DNA of 41,637 nucleotides from the NCBI GenBank assembly GCA_021782815.1, contig JAJXUO010000024.1:1-41637 (forward strand), in the 5' to 3' direction. Position 1 is the stretch's first letter, and every line of letters begins with the position of its first letter. Origin of the DNA: Pseudomonadota bacterium. GTDB lineage: Bacteria > Pseudomonadota > Alphaproteobacteria > Rhodospirillales > Magnetospirillaceae. Positions 25,048-34,166 of the stretch are shown here, in pieces. A program made the translations under genes and the position numbers. Under the pieces are notes generated by a model. The model was given only the letters and a program-made list of their open reading frames with translations, was not told the origin of the DNA and ran no database searches.

Positions 25048-26401
25048 TCCGGCGCTGAAATCCTTCTGGACCGCTCCGGCCCGCAACCGCGTGCTCTATG
25101 GCGGCCGGGCTTCGTCGAAATCCTGGGATGCCGCCGGGTTCGCGGTATTTCTCGCCGCCAATTACCGCCTGCGCATCCTTTGCGTTCGGCAGTTCCAGAA
25201 CAAGGTGGAGGATTCGGTTTACAGCCTGCTGAAGCACCAGATCGGCCGTTTCGGCCTGTCGGCGCGCTTTCGCATCCTGCGCAACAAGATCCTGGGGGTG
25301 AAGACCGGTTCGGAATTCCTGTTCTACGGCCTGTGGCGCTCCATCGACGAAATCAAATCCCTGGAAGGGGTGGATATCCTGTGGATCGAGGAGGCGCACA
25401 ATCTGAGCGAGGGTCAGTGGCAGGTTCTGGAGCCCACCATCCGCAAGGATCATTCCCAGGTGTGGATCGTTTTCAATCCCCGGCTGGTCAGTGATTTCGT
25501 GTATCGCCGCTTCGTGGCGGCGCCGCCGCCGGAGACCGTGGCGCGCCGCATCAACTACGACGAAAATCCCTTCCTGTCGGCCACCATGCGCCGCATCATC
25601 GCCGCCGCCAAGGCCGAGGATTACGGCGACTACGAACATGTCTATCTCGGCGTGCCGCGCGACGACGACGACGATGTGGTCATTCGCCGTTCGTGGATCA
25701 TGGCGGCCATCGATGCCCACAAAAGCCTGGCCCTGGCCGTCGAGGGACGGGGGCGCCTGGGATTCGACGTGGCCGACAGCGGTCCGGACAAATGCGCGGC
25801 GGTCTATGCGCAAGGGCCCCTGGTGGCCTGGGCCGAGCAATGGCAGGCCGGCGAGGATGAATTGCTGGCCTCCTGCGTCCGCGTGCATCGGGCGGCGCGG
25901 GCCCGCCAGGCCACCATCATCTACGACTGTGTGGGGGTGGGGGCGGCGGCGGGGGCGCGCTTCATCGAGCTGAACGAGCAGGGCGGGGCCGCCGTGGCCT
26001 TCGCCCGCTTCAATGCCGGGTCGGCGGTGGCGCGGCCCGACGCCCCTTATGCCGGCGGCGTGAAAAACCGCGACATGTTCGCCAATCTGAAGGCCCAGGC
26101 CTGGTGGCTGCTGGCCGACCGCTTCCGCGCCACCCACGCCGCCGTCCGCCAGGGACGGCCGCTGGAGGCCGGACAGATGATCAGTCTGGCGGCGGACCTG
26201 CCGTATCTCGATCAGTTGATCGATGAGCTGTCGACCCCGAAGCGGGATTTCGATCCGGCCGGACGGGTCAAGGTGGAAAGCAAGAAGGATCTGGGGCGGC
26301 GCGCCGTGGCCTCGCCCAATCTGGCCGATGCCCTGGTGATGGCCTTCGCCCCGGTGGCGGTGCCCCTGGCCATCACCGCCGACGCCTTGGCGGCTTTTTA
26401 A
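25028..26401 (+). CDS. Terminase large subunit (PBSX-type)
   Basis: 457 residues. The ATPase part has a Walker A-like motif GGRASSKS at residues 25-32 and a Walker B motif ILWIEEAH near residue 116, then WIVFNPRLVSDFVYRRF. The nuclease part begins with GRLGFDVADSGPDKCAAV, followed by ATIIYDCVGVGAAAGARF and, near the C-terminus, SPNLADALVMAF with further acidic residues. It cuts concatemeric DNA and drives it into the prohead through the portal. The start lies inside the small-subunit gene. Confidence 0.93.
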   Translation: MEKPTLNPALKSFWTAPARNRVLYGGRASSKSWDAAGFAVFLAANYRLRILCVRQFQNKVEDSVYSLLKHQIGRFGLSARFRILRNKILGVKTGSEFLFYGLWRSIDEIKSLEGVDILWIEEAHNLSEGQWQVLEPTIRKDHSQVWIVFNPRLVSDFVYRRFVAAPPPETVARRINYDENPFLSATMRRIIAAAKAEDYGDYEHVYLGVPRDDDDDVVIRRSWIMAAIDAHKSLALAVEGRGRLGFDVADSGPDKCAAVYAQGPLVAWAEQWQAGEDELLASCVRVHRAARARQATIIYDCVGVGAAAGARFIELNEQGGAAVAFARFNAGSAVARPDAPYAGGVKNRDMFANLKAQAWWLLADRFRATHAAVRQGRPLEAGQMISLAADLPYLDQLIDELSTPKRDFDPAGRVKVESKKDLGRRAVASPNLADALVMAFAPVAVPLAITADALAAF

Positions 26402-26417
26402 CATCAGCGAGGTTCCC

Positions 26418-27815
26418 ATGCGAGTGTTCTTCCGGCCGCGCGCGGCGGCGGCGCCTGCCGCGGCGCCGCCCCGGCCCGTTCTGGCCCTGCGCGAGGCCGT
26501 GCCGCCGCCGATGCCCCGGCCCCGCCCGCTCACGCTGCCCAAGGCGGCGGAACGGGTGATCCCCGCCGCCGCCAAGCTGGCGGTGGATGCCGACATGGCC
26601 GCCGTTTACCGGGGCCTGCCCGGTGGCGGCGGCGGTTTTCCCGGCTATGCCGCCCTGGCCGAGCTGTGCCAATGCCCGGAATACCGCCGCCCCGCCGAGA
26701 TCATGGCCAGCGAGATGACGCGCAAATGGCTGCGGCTGGTGGCCACCGGCGATAGCGACGCCGGGGCCAAGGCGGAAAAGGTGCGGGCCCTGACCGCCGA
26801 ATTTCAGCGTCTGAAGGTGCGCGAGCTGTTCCGCCAGGCCGCCGAGCAGGATGGTTTTTTCGGCCGCTCGCAGATCTTTCTGGAACTGGACGGGGGCCGC
26901 ACCCCGCCGGAGGAGTTGGAAAAACCGCTGCTGGACAGTCCGGCCAAGCTGGGGCGGGGCCTGACCGCTCTCCGGGTGATCGAACCGGTGTGGACCTATC
27001 CCGCCGACTACAATTCCGCCGACCCCCTGCGCGACGATTACTTCCGGCCCGACTGCTGGTATGTGCAGGGCCGCAAGGTGCATGAAACGCGCCTGCTCAC
27101 CCTGGTGTCGCGCCCGGTGCCCGATCTTTTGAAACCGGCCTATTGTTTCGGCGGGCTGTCGCTGTCGCAGATGATGAAACCCTATGTCGACAACTGGCTG
27201 CACACCCGCCAAAGCGTCAGCGACAGCGTTTACAACTTCTCCACCTCGGTCTTAAAGACCAACATGGCGGGCATTCTCGAGGGCGGCGCCGCCACCGCCC
27301 TGTGGCAACGGGTGAAGCTGTTCACCCAGATGCGCGGCAATCGCGGCGTGATGGTGCTGGACAAGGACAGCGAGGAGTTCGCCGCCGTCACCACGCCGCT
27401 GTCGGGCCTGCGCGATCTGCAGGCCCAGGCCCAGGAGCATATGGCCGCCGTCACCGGCATTCCGCTGGTGAAGCTTCTGGGCATCACGCCGTCGGGGCTC
27501 AACGCCTCGTCGGCCGGCGAGATGCGGGCCTTCTACGACTGGGTGGAGGCCTGCCAGGAACGTCTGTTCACACCGCTGCTGCAACGCCTGCTGCGCCTGA
27601 CCCAGCTTTATCTGTTCGGCGCCGTCGATCCCGGCATCACCTTCCGCTGGGAGTCGCTGTGGAGCCTGGACGAGGCCGAACTGGCCGCCGCCCGCCAGAC
27701 CGAGGCCGAGACGGCGGCGCTTTATGTCGGCCAGGGGGTGTTGAGCGCCGCCGAGGTGCGGGCCGGCCTGGTGGGGCGCGAAGGCAGCCCCTATGCCGCT
27801 CTTGACCTGACCTGA
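26418..27815 (+). CDS. DUF1073-type phage portal protein
   Basis: 465 residues. Characteristic blocks include LAELCQCPEYRRPAEIMASE, GGLSLSQMMKPYVDNWLHTRQ, GNRGVMVLDKDSEEF and GIPLVKLLGITPSGLNASSAG, all consistent with the DUF1073 portal family. The portal forms the dodecameric DNA gate at one head vertex. The N-terminal 40 residues are Pro/Ala/Arg-rich and probably disordered. In related phages a MuF-like capsid gene often follows the portal; here the next gene is DUF2213 directly, so MuF seems to be missing. Confidence 0.9.
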   Translation: MRVFFRPRAAAAPAAAPPRPVLALREAVPPPMPRPRPLTLPKAAERVIPAAAKLAVDADMAAVYRGLPGGGGGFPGYAALAELCQCPEYRRPAEIMASEMTRKWLRLVATGDSDAGAKAEKVRALTAEFQRLKVRELFRQAAEQDGFFGRSQIFLELDGGRTPPEELEKPLLDSPAKLGRGLTALRVIEPVWTYPADYNSADPLRDDYFRPDCWYVQGRKVHETRLLTLVSRPVPDLLKPAYCFGGLSLSQMMKPYVDNWLHTRQSVSDSVYNFSTSVLKTNMAGILEGGAATALWQRVKLFTQMRGNRGVMVLDKDSEEFAAVTTPLSGLRDLQAQAQEHMAAVTGIPLVKLLGITPSGLNASSAGEMRAFYDWVEACQERLFTPLLQRLLRLTQLYLFGAVDPGITFRWESLWSLDEAELAAARQTEAETAALYVGQGVLSAAEVRAGLVGREGSPYAALDLT

Positions 27816-27827
27816 AGAGGAGCCTTG

Positions 27828-28955
27828 ATGACTGCGTTCGCCCTGGACCGCGCCACGGTGCGGTCGCGGGATGCCGACGGCCGCCTGCATGTGGCCGCCA
27901 CCCCGCTGAGCAAAGCCAATATCTGCGCCTATTGGGGGGCGGAAATTCCCGATGCCGCGGCCCTGGGCCTGGCCCAGGACCGCCTGTACCGCCTGCTGCG
28001 CCACCCCGAGGAGCTGGCCGCCGCCGCGCCCAGCTTCAACAATCTGCCGTTGCTGTCCGAGCATGTGCCGGTTTCCGCCGAGGATCACCGCCCCGATCTG
28101 GTGGTGGGCAGCACCGGCACCGATGCCGTGTTCGCGGCGCCTTACCTGAAAAATTCGTTGGTGGTGTGGGCGCAGGACGCCATCGACGCCATCGAAAGCG
28201 GCCAGCGGCGCGAGCTGTCGGCCGCCTACCGTTATCGCGCCGACATGACCCCCGGCCAGTACCAGGGGCAGCCCTATGACGGGGTGATGCGCGACATTCG
28301 CGGCAATCACGTGGCCCTGGTGGCCATGGGCCGCGCCGGTCCCGACGTGGTGGTCGGGGATTCTCAAACGAAGGAAACAGGCATGACGAAACAGGCCCAT
28401 AAGGGCAAGGCGGCCTTGCTGGCGGCCCTTACCCCCAAACTGGCGGAAGGCGAGGACCCCGCCGCCCTGGCGGCGCTGCTGGAGCAGCATTTTCCCGCCG
28501 ACGACCCCGCCGCCGTCGACGATCCCGCGCCGCCGGAAGAGGACGATGATCCCGAGGATGACGGCGGCGGCGATGCCGACGCCGTCGATGCCGGGGAGGG
28601 CGATCCCGCCGCCGTTTCCGCGCCGGGCGGCGGCTCCGCCCGCCTGGATCAGGCCCTGAAATTCATCGAGGCCCGCACCGTGGCCCGCATGAACGCCATC
28701 CGCGACGCCGAACGGGCGGTGCGCCCCTTCATCGGCGATTTGGCCGTGGCCCAGGACAGCGCGGCGGCGGTCTACCGTCTGGCCCTGGATCATCTCAAGG
28801 TGGATCTGGCCGGCGTGCATCCCTCGGCCTATCCCGCCCTGCTGCGCCTGGCCGCCGACCGCGCCACCGCCGTTTCGCCCCGCGTCGGGCTCGATGGCGA
28901 CGCCGTGGCCGCCCTGGCCCGGCGCTTTCCCAACGCCGCCCTGCTCAAGCGTTAA
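27828..28955 (+). CDS. DUF2213 prohead protease-scaffold protein
   Basis: 375 residues. Residues 1-180 match the DUF2213 family (NICAYWGAEIPDA, LPLLSEHVPVSAEDH, LVVWAQDAIDAIESGQRREL then SAAYRY, and RDIRGNHVALV), believed to be a capsid maturation protease. Residues 186-375 start with a Lys-rich stretch, pass through a long acidic Asp/Glu/Pro linker (PEEDDDPEDDGGG) and end in helices, as in scaffold proteins. An in-frame internal ATG with its own ribosome-binding site at the junction could give a separate scaffold. It starts after GAGGAG, 12 bases past the portal stop. Confidence 0.85.
   Translation: MTAFALDRATVRSRDADGRLHVAATPLSKANICAYWGAEIPDAAALGLAQDRLYRLLRHPEELAAAAPSFNNLPLLSEHVPVSAEDHRPDLVVGSTGTDAVFAAPYLKNSLVVWAQDAIDAIESGQRRELSAAYRYRADMTPGQYQGQPYDGVMRDIRGNHVALVAMGRAGPDVVVGDSQTKETGMTKQAHKGKAALLAALTPKLAEGEDPAALAALLEQHFPADDPAAVDDPAPPEEDDDPEDDGGGDADAVDAGEGDPAAVSAPGGGSARLDQALKFIEARTVARMNAIRDAERAVRPFIGDLAVAQDSAAAVYRLALDHLKVDLAGVHPSAYPALLRLAADRATAVSPRVGLDGDAVAALARRFPNAALLKR
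28371..28385 (+). promoter_or_regulatory. Internal ribosome-binding site and in-frame ATG for a possible separate scaffold protein
   Basis: AAGGA at 28371-28375 lies 7 bases before an in-frame ATG at 28383, which is codon 186 of the protease-scaffold gene, just at the domain boundary. The codons around it are less GC-rich than the rest of the gene, as if constrained by the site. The product would be 190 residues long (28383-28955). This is the lambda C/Nu3 type of arrangement by analogy. Confidence 0.6.
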
Positions 28956-28967
28956 GGAGATCATCGC

Positions 28968-29465
28968 ATGAGTTTTCAAACGCAAGTGAACGCCACCCCG
29001 GCGCCGGCGGTGGCCGGGGATTTCGCCTCGACCAATCCCCGCGCTTCGGTGCTGGCCGGGCCGGACGGCATCGTCGCCGGAAGCGGCGGCCTCACCGTGG
29101 GCTGCTTCGCCTGGCTGGATAGCACCGCTTACACCACCGCCGCCAATACCGGCTCCGGCCTGCCCGACGGCTTCGTGCGCAACAGCCGCTCCGGCCTGAT
29201 CACCGCCTATGGCGCCGAGGCCAGCCTGGTCATTCCCGCCGGTTTTCCGGTGGAGCTGTTCAACGAGGGCGATTTCTGGGCGAAAAACGCCGGCGGCACG
29301 GCCGCCGTGCCCGGTCAGAAGGTGTTCGCCAGCACCACCACCGGCCAGGTGGCCTGCGCCGCCGCCGGTACCGCCCTGACCGGCTTCGTCGAGACCAACT
29401 GGGTGTGCCGCAGCGCCGGCGCCGTTGGCGAACTGGTGAAAATCTCGTCCCGCGCCGCTGCTTAA
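28968..29465 (+). CDS. Structural cement (decoration) protein, Gp24-like
   Basis: 165 residues, AAGGAG upstream. The N-terminus MSFQTQVNATPAPAVAGDFA followed by STNPRASVLAGPDG is the recognisable start of Gp24-like cement proteins, which stabilise the capsid shell. The rest is Gly/Ala/Thr-rich and predicted beta. It lies between the protease-scaffold and major capsid genes, where this family is normally found. Confidence 0.83.
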   Translation: MSFQTQVNATPAPAVAGDFASTNPRASVLAGPDGIVAGSGGLTVGCFAWLDSTAYTTAANTGSGLPDGFVRNSRSGLITAYGAEASLVIPAGFPVELFNEGDFWAKNAGGTAAVPGQKVFASTTTGQVACAAAGTALTGFVETNWVCRSAGAVGELVKISSRAAA

Positions 29466-29478
29466 AGGAGACCCGCGC

Positions 29479-30501
29479 ATGCATCCCGAACTTGCCGCCC
29501 TGGCGGCGGCCTATGGCATCCATTTCCCCGAGGCCGAGGATTTCCTGGCCGAACACACCACGCCGGGCCTGCGCGTGGGCATGGACGCCCAGCCCGGCCT
29601 GGTCACCACCAGCAATGCCGGTATCCCGGCTTTTCTCTCCAGCTATGTGGATCCCAAGCTCATCGAGGTGCTGGTCAGCCCCAATAAGGCCGCCGAGATC
29701 CTGGGCGAGCAGCGCAAGGGCGACTGGCTGACCGAAACCGCCCTGTTTCCCATGGTGGAATCCACCGGCGAAACCTCGGCCTACGGCGACTTCGCCGAAA
29801 ATGGCCGGGTGGGAGCCAATGTGCAGTTCGAAAACCGCCAGAGCTACCTCTATCAAACCATGACCGAATGGGGTGAGCGCGAGCTGGAACGCATGGGCCT
29901 GGCCAAGGTGGACTGGGCGGCGCGCCTCAATATCGCCTCGGCCGTCACCCTCAACAAGTTCCAGAACCTCTCTTACTTCTACGGTATCGGCGGCTTGCAG
30001 ACCTATGGCCTGCTGAACGATCCCGGCCTGTCGGCGGCCATCACCCCGGCCACCAAGGCGGCGGGCGGCACCGGCTGGAAGGCGGCGCAGCCGCAGGAGA
30101 TCCTGGCCGATATCCAGGCCCTGTTCGCCGAGCTGCAGGCCCAGACCGGCTCGGTGCTGGAAATGGACGCCGAGATGACCCTGGCCCTGCATGCCGCCTC
30201 GGAACTCGCCCTGATGAACACCAATCAGTACGGCCGCAGCGCCCTCGACATGATCAAGGTGGTCTTTCCCAATCTGCGGGTGGTGCAGGCGGCCCAGTAT
30301 CTGTCGGGCGGGGTCTATTCCGCCCAGCTCATCGTCAAGGAGGTGCAAGGCCAGGAGGTGGGCTATTGCGCCTTCAACGAAAAGCTGCGGGCGCACCGCC
30401 TGGTGGCCGGGGCCTCCAGCTTCCGCCAGAAGAAAACCCAGGGCACCTGGGGCGCCATCATCACCTTCCCGGCGGGCATCGCCCAGATGGCGGGCCTCTG
30501 A
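29479..30501 (+). CDS. Major capsid protein (DUF2184)
   Basis: 340 residues with AAAGGAG upstream. Blocks such as FLSSYVDPKLIEVLVSPNKAA, QTMTEWGERELERMGLAKVD, LNKFQNLSYFYGIGGLQTYG and AQLIVKEVQGQEVGYCAFNEK mark a DUF2184 major capsid protein, an HK97-like fold. It is followed by an intrinsic terminator-like stem at 30533-30559, which may help keep capsid mRNA more abundant than downstream genes. Confidence 0.9.
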   Translation: MHPELAALAAAYGIHFPEAEDFLAEHTTPGLRVGMDAQPGLVTTSNAGIPAFLSSYVDPKLIEVLVSPNKAAEILGEQRKGDWLTETALFPMVESTGETSAYGDFAENGRVGANVQFENRQSYLYQTMTEWGERELERMGLAKVDWAARLNIASAVTLNKFQNLSYFYGIGGLQTYGLLNDPGLSAAITPATKAAGGTGWKAAQPQEILADIQALFAELQAQTGSVLEMDAEMTLALHAASELALMNTNQYGRSALDMIKVVFPNLRVVQAAQYLSGGVYSAQLIVKEVQGQEVGYCAFNEKLRAHRLVAGASSFRQKKTQGTWGAIITFPAGIAQMAGL

Positions 30502-30532
30502 TACCTCCCCAGTCTTCTTCCGTTCCCCCCCT

Positions 30533-30559
30533 GGGCCGCCCCGCGCGGCCCTTCTTTTT
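30533..30559 (+). terminator. Terminator-like stem after the capsid gene
   Basis: GGGCCGC (30533-30539), a CCCGC loop, GCGGCCC (30545-30551) and TTCTTTTT. It ends 14 bases before the next ATG, inside an otherwise continuous operon, so it is probably a partial terminator or an mRNA 3'-end protector. Confidence 0.75.
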
Positions 30560-30572
30560 CGGAGATCGTCCC

Positions 30573-30923
30573 ATGCCCGGTACCGTTACCGTCGCCTGCA
30601 AGCATCCGCACGGCCTTCATCTCGATGTGATCGACAACGGCGGCACCCGCCGCCGCGTGACCCTGGCCGGCAATGCCCGGTCCTTCGGCGCCGCCGACGC
30701 CACCGTCGGCGGCTATGCCCTGACCGAGGTGGAGGCCGAGCACTGGGCCGCCTGGGCCGAACGCCACAAGGACAGCGCCCTGCTGCGCGAACGCATCGTT
30801 TTCGCCACGGCGAAGCCCCAGTCCACCCAGGCCCAGGCCGCCGAGCAGGCGGCGGTGCCGGCCATCGCCCCGCCGCTGGATCCGGCCGCCGTGCCGGGGG
30901 TGGAAGCGGCCAAGGCGGAGTAG
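30573..30923 (+). CDS. Hypothetical phage head protein
   Basis: 116 residues from an ATG at 30573 with GGAG upstream. I do not recognise a family. The N-terminal half is beta-like (TVTVACKHPHGLHLDVIDNG), the middle has GGYALTEVEAEHWAAWAERH, and the C-terminal 40 residues are Ala/Pro/Gln-rich and probably disordered. It lies between the capsid gene and the DUF4054 connector, where small head-completion proteins are usual. Confidence 0.72.
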   Translation: MPGTVTVACKHPHGLHLDVIDNGGTRRRVTLAGNARSFGAADATVGGYALTEVEAEHWAAWAERHKDSALLRERIVFATAKPQSTQAQAAEQAAVPAIAPPLDPAAVPGVEAAKAE

Positions 30924-30927
30924 GGGC

Positions 30928-31305
30928 ATGGGTGTTGTCGCCTTCGATTACACCGCCTGGAGCGCCCGTTATCCCGAACTGGCGGTGGGGGTGCCGCAAA
31001 GCCAGGCCGCGCTTTATTTCGCCGAGGCCTGCCTTTATTGCGACAACACCCCCGCCAGCCCGGTGGCCGACGACAGTCCCGGCGGCCAGCGCGCCCTGTT
31101 CCTGAACATGATCACCGCCCACATCGCCGCCCTGACCGCCAGCACCCTGGTGGGACGCATCCTGGAGGCCGAGGAGGGCAGCGTGCTGGTGAAAACGGAA
31201 AACCAGTATCCCCCCGGTTCGGCGCAATGGTGGCAGCAAAGCCGCTACGGCGCCGCCTTCTGGGCCGCCAGCCAGCAATATCGCGCCATGAGGTATGTGC
31301 CATGA
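30928..31305 (+). CDS. DUF4054 head-tail connector protein
   Basis: 125 residues. FDYTAWSARYPELAVGVPQS at the start and the C-terminal GSAQWWQQSRYGAAFWAASQ match DUF4054, an adaptor-type head-completion protein that binds beneath the portal. Four bases separate it from the upstream gene, and its TGA overlaps the next ATG by 4 bases. Confidence 0.83.
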   Translation: MGVVAFDYTAWSARYPELAVGVPQSQAALYFAEACLYCDNTPASPVADDSPGGQRALFLNMITAHIAALTASTLVGRILEAEEGSVLVKTENQYPPGSAQWWQQSRYGAAFWAASQQYRAMRYVP

Positions 31306-31685
31306 GCCTGCATGCCATCGCCGCCACCGCCCTGGCGGGGCTCAATCCGCCGCAAAATGCCGTCTGGCAAAGCGCCCAGGGCTATCAGACGGCGGCGGAC
31401 GGCAGCCGCACCCCGCTTTACGCCGCCCCGCAGACGGTGAGCCTGACCCGGCAGCCGGCCACGCCCTCCGAACTTTCGGTGCGCGCCGGTCTGGACCAGA
31501 CCAGCACGTTCAGCAGCTTCACCCTGCCGGTGGCGGCCCGCGCCGCCAGCCGTCCCGACCAGGGCGGCGGCGATCTCCTCACCCTGGCCGACGGTTCGCT
31601 GTGGCTGGTGGTGGCGGTGCTGGAGGACTGGTTCGCGCAAAGCGGCTGGGTGCGGGTGCTGGCCGAACGGCAGATGCCGTCATGA
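31302..31685 (+). CDS. Putative head-tail joining (stopper-like) protein
   Basis: 127 residues, coupled by ATGA overlaps at both ends. The order connector, this gene, neck terminator suggests a head-completion stopper. Visible features are a helical N-terminus and a predicted small beta-barrel ending DGSLWLVVAVLEDWFAQSGW, compatible with that role. No clear family signature, so the function is inferred from position. Confidence 0.7.
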   Translation: MSLHAIAATALAGLNPPQNAVWQSAQGYQTAADGSRTPLYAAPQTVSLTRQPATPSELSVRAGLDQTSTFSSFTLPVAARAASRPDQGGGDLLTLADGSLWLVVAVLEDWFAQSGWVRVLAERQMPS

Positions 31686-32215
31686 GCGTGGACATCTCGC
31701 CCGATGAAAGCCAGATCCTGGCGGCGGCGCGGGCCTGGCTGCTGGCGGTGCTGCCCGTCGGCACCGAGGTGGTGCGGGGCCAGGACAATCGCGTGCCCCA
31801 GCCCAGGGGGCCTTGTTTCGCCGTGCTGACGCCGGGGCAGCTGGAGCCGCTTTCGACCCCGGTGACCGGCTATGCCGACACCGCTCCGCCAAGTTCCAGC
31901 AGCCGCTGTGACCGGCTGTCGTGCCGCCTGACACTGATGCTCGATCTTTACGGCCCCAATGGCGCCGATCTGGCGCAGACCGTGGCGGGCCTGTTCGCCC
32001 TGGGCCCCGAACTGGCGCCCTGGCCCGATCCCGCCATTCAGCCCCTTTATGCCGAGGCGCCGCGCCAGGGTCCGTTTCTCGACGGCGAGCGGCAGATGGA
32101 AGAGTGCTGGCGGCTGCCGCTGCTGCTGCAGATCAACCAGACCCTGACCACCGCCCAGGATTTCGCCGCCGTTCTCACGCCCACCCTGATCGAGGTGGAC
32201 ACCCTCGCCTCATAA
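31682..32215 (+). CDS. Phage neck terminator protein, LIC_12616-like
   Basis: 177 residues. The block VVRGQDNRVPQPRGPCFAVL followed by LTLMLDLYGPNGADLAQTV is typical of the LIC_12616 neck/tail-terminator family, which caps the tail tube and joins it to the head. It is a 4-base ATGA overlap downstream of the joining protein and 21 bases before the sheath gene, the usual order. Confidence 0.8.
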   Translation: MSVDISPDESQILAAARAWLLAVLPVGTEVVRGQDNRVPQPRGPCFAVLTPGQLEPLSTPVTGYADTAPPSSSSRCDRLSCRLTLMLDLYGPNGADLAQTVAGLFALGPELAPWPDPAIQPLYAEAPRQGPFLDGERQMEECWRLPLLLQINQTLTTAQDFAAVLTPTLIEVDTLAS

Positions 32216-32236
32216 AGTCCCAGGAGTCTTTCCGTT

Positions 32237-33733
32237 ATGACCATTCCCGCCTCGGCCATCGTTTCCGTCGTGCCCAATGTGTTGAGCGCCGGCGGCTCGG
32301 CCCTCGACCTGTCCGGCATCATCCTGACCGAAAACACCCGCATTCCCATCGGCGCGGTGCTGTCCTTCGCCTCGGCCGCCGATGTCTCGGCCTATTTCGG
32401 GCCGTCCTCCAGCGAATACGCCGCCGCCGAAATCTATTTCGCCGGGTTCGAGGGCTCGACGGCGCTCCCCGCCGCGCTGCTGTTCGCCCAGTACAACGCC
32501 GCCGCCGTGGCCGCCTACCTGCGCGGCGGCTCGCTGTCGGCGCTGACCCTGGCTGAGCTTCAAGCTCTGTCCGGCACCATCGACGTGACGGTGAACGGCA
32601 CCGCCTACACCTCGGCCACCATCACCCTGTCGTCGGCCACCAGCTTCTCCGCCGCCGCCGCCCTGATCCAGGCCGCCTTCACCAGCCCGCCCTTTACGGT
32701 GAGCTATGACGGCCTCGCCCAGGCCTTCGTCTTCACCGGCAGCAGCACCGGGGCCGCGTCGTCCTTCAGCTTCGCCACCGGCACCCTGGCCGCCGCCCTG
32801 GCCCTGACCGGCGCCGCCGGAGCCGTTCTGTCCCAGGGCGCCGCCGCCGCCAGCCCGGCCGCTTTCATGACCGCCGTGGTGGCCCAGACCACCAATTGGG
32901 CCAGCTTCATGACCCTGTTCGATCCCGATGGCGGCAGCGGCAATACCGTGAAGCAGGCCTTCGCCGCCTGGGCCGGACAGCAGAACAACCGCTACCTCTA
33001 TGCCGCCTGGGATACCGACATCACCCCCACGGAAAGCGCCAACGCCGGCACCAGCCTGGGCGCCATCCTGAAGGCCGACGCCACCAGCGGCACCGCCTGC
33101 ATTTATGGGCCGGATTACACCATCGCGGCCTTCCTGTGCGGCGCCATCGCCAGCCTGGATTTCTCGGCGACCAACGGCCGCGCCACCCTGGCCTTCAAGA
33201 GCCGGTCCGGCCTTGCCGCCAGCATCGCCAATCAGACCGCCGCCGCCAACCTGATGGCCAACGGCTATAATTTCTACGGCGCCTACGCCACCGCCAACCA
33301 GGACTTCACCTTCTTCTATCCCGGCGCGGTGTCGGGCGAATACCTGTGGATCGACGCTTACGTCAACCAGATCTGCCTGAACAATCAGCTGCAACTCGCC
33401 CTGATGACCCTGCTGACCTCCACGAAGTCGGTGCCCTACAACGCCGCCGGTTACGCCCTGATCCATGCCGCCTGCATGGATCCCATCAACAGCGCCCTCA
33501 ATTTCGGCGCCATCCGGCCCGGTGTCGGTCTGTCCGCCCTGCAGGCCGCCGAGGTGAACAATGCCGCCGGCGCCGCCATCGATAGCGTGCTGTCGTCGCG
33601 CGGCTGGTATCTGCAGATCAAGGATGCCGCCGCCAGCGTGCGCGCCGCGCGCGGCACGCCCCCCATCAATTTCTGGTATATGGACGGCGGCTCGGTCCAG
33701 TCCATTACCGTTCCCTCCGTGGAGGTTCAGTAA
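32237..33733 (+). CDS. Tail sheath protein (DUF3383)
   Basis: 498 residues. N-terminal [20 protein letters not shown], a central [20 protein letters not shown] then [20 protein letters not shown], and the C-terminal region [20 protein letters not shown] place it in the DUF3383 sheath family of contractile phages. The sheath shortens at infection and drives the tube through the envelope. It is followed without spacer by the tube gene. Confidence 0.88.
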   Translation: MTIPASAIVSVVPNVLSAGGSALDLSGIILTENTRIPIGAVLSFASAADVSAYFGPSSSEYAAAEIYFAGFEGSTALPAALLFAQYNAAAVAAYLRGGSLSALTLAELQALSGTIDVTVNGTAYTSATITLSSATSFSAAAALIQAAFTSPPFTVSYDGLAQAFVFTGSSTGAASSFSFATGTLAAALALTGAAGAVLSQGAAAASPAAFMTAVVAQTTNWASFMTLFDPDGGSGNTVKQAFAAWAGQQNNRYLYAAWDTDITPTESANAGTSLGAILKADATSGTACIYGPDYTIAAFLCGAIASLDFSATNGRATLAFKSRSGLAASIANQTAAANLMANGYNFYGAYATANQDFTFFYPGAVSGEYLWIDAYVNQICLNNQLQLALMTLLTSTKSVPYNAAGYALIHAACMDPINSALNFGAIRPGVGLSALQAAEVNNAAGAAIDSVLSSRGWYLQIKDAAASVRAARGTPPINFWYMDGGSVQSITVPSVEVQ

Positions 33734-34165
33734 ATGGCTTCGATTTCCGCCGCCAATGCCGTTTTCATGCTGGGCATCACCAGCCTTTACACCGTGCCGC
33801 AGCAGTTGCAGGGCTTTTCCGCCGACGACGTCTTCGACGCCGAGGCGGTGAGCGATGTGGAAGTGCTGATGGGGGTGGACGGCATCCTGTCGGCCGGTTA
33901 CGTGCCGCAGCCGGTGAAGCAAAGCATCACCTTTCAGGCCGACAGCGCCAGTATTTTGCTGTTCGAGGCCTGGTATGCCGCCCAGAAGGCGGCGGGAGAC
34001 ATCTACTTCGCCCAGGGGCTGGTGACCCTGCCCAGCGTCGGGCGGATCTACACCTGCAGCCGGGGCGTGCTGTCCAGCTACAGCCCGCTGCCGACGGCGA
34101 AAAAACTGTTGCAGCCCCGCAAATTCGGCATCACCTGGGAATCGGTGATCGGGGCGGCGGTGTAG
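33734..34165 (+). CDS. Tail tube protein (DUF3277-like)
   Basis: 143 residues, starting on the base after the sheath stop. Blocks FSADDVFDAEAVSDVEVLMG, GVDGILSAGYVPQPVKQSIT and the C-terminal KLLQPRKFGITWESVIG fit the small tube proteins that follow DUF3383 sheaths. It forms the inner channel of the tail. Confidence 0.83.
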   Translation: MASISAANAVFMLGITSLYTVPQQLQGFSADDVFDAEAVSDVEVLMGVDGILSAGYVPQPVKQSITFQADSASILLFEAWYAAQKAAGDIYFAQGLVTLPSVGRIYTCSRGVLSSYSPLPTAKKLLQPRKFGITWESVIGAAV

Positions 34166-34166
34166 G

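Noticed and set aside
27252-29480. Open frame of 742 codons on the minus strand opposite portal, protease and cement genes
   Set aside because: Antisense to intact phage genes with good ribosome-binding sites. The translation is repetitive and has no motif.
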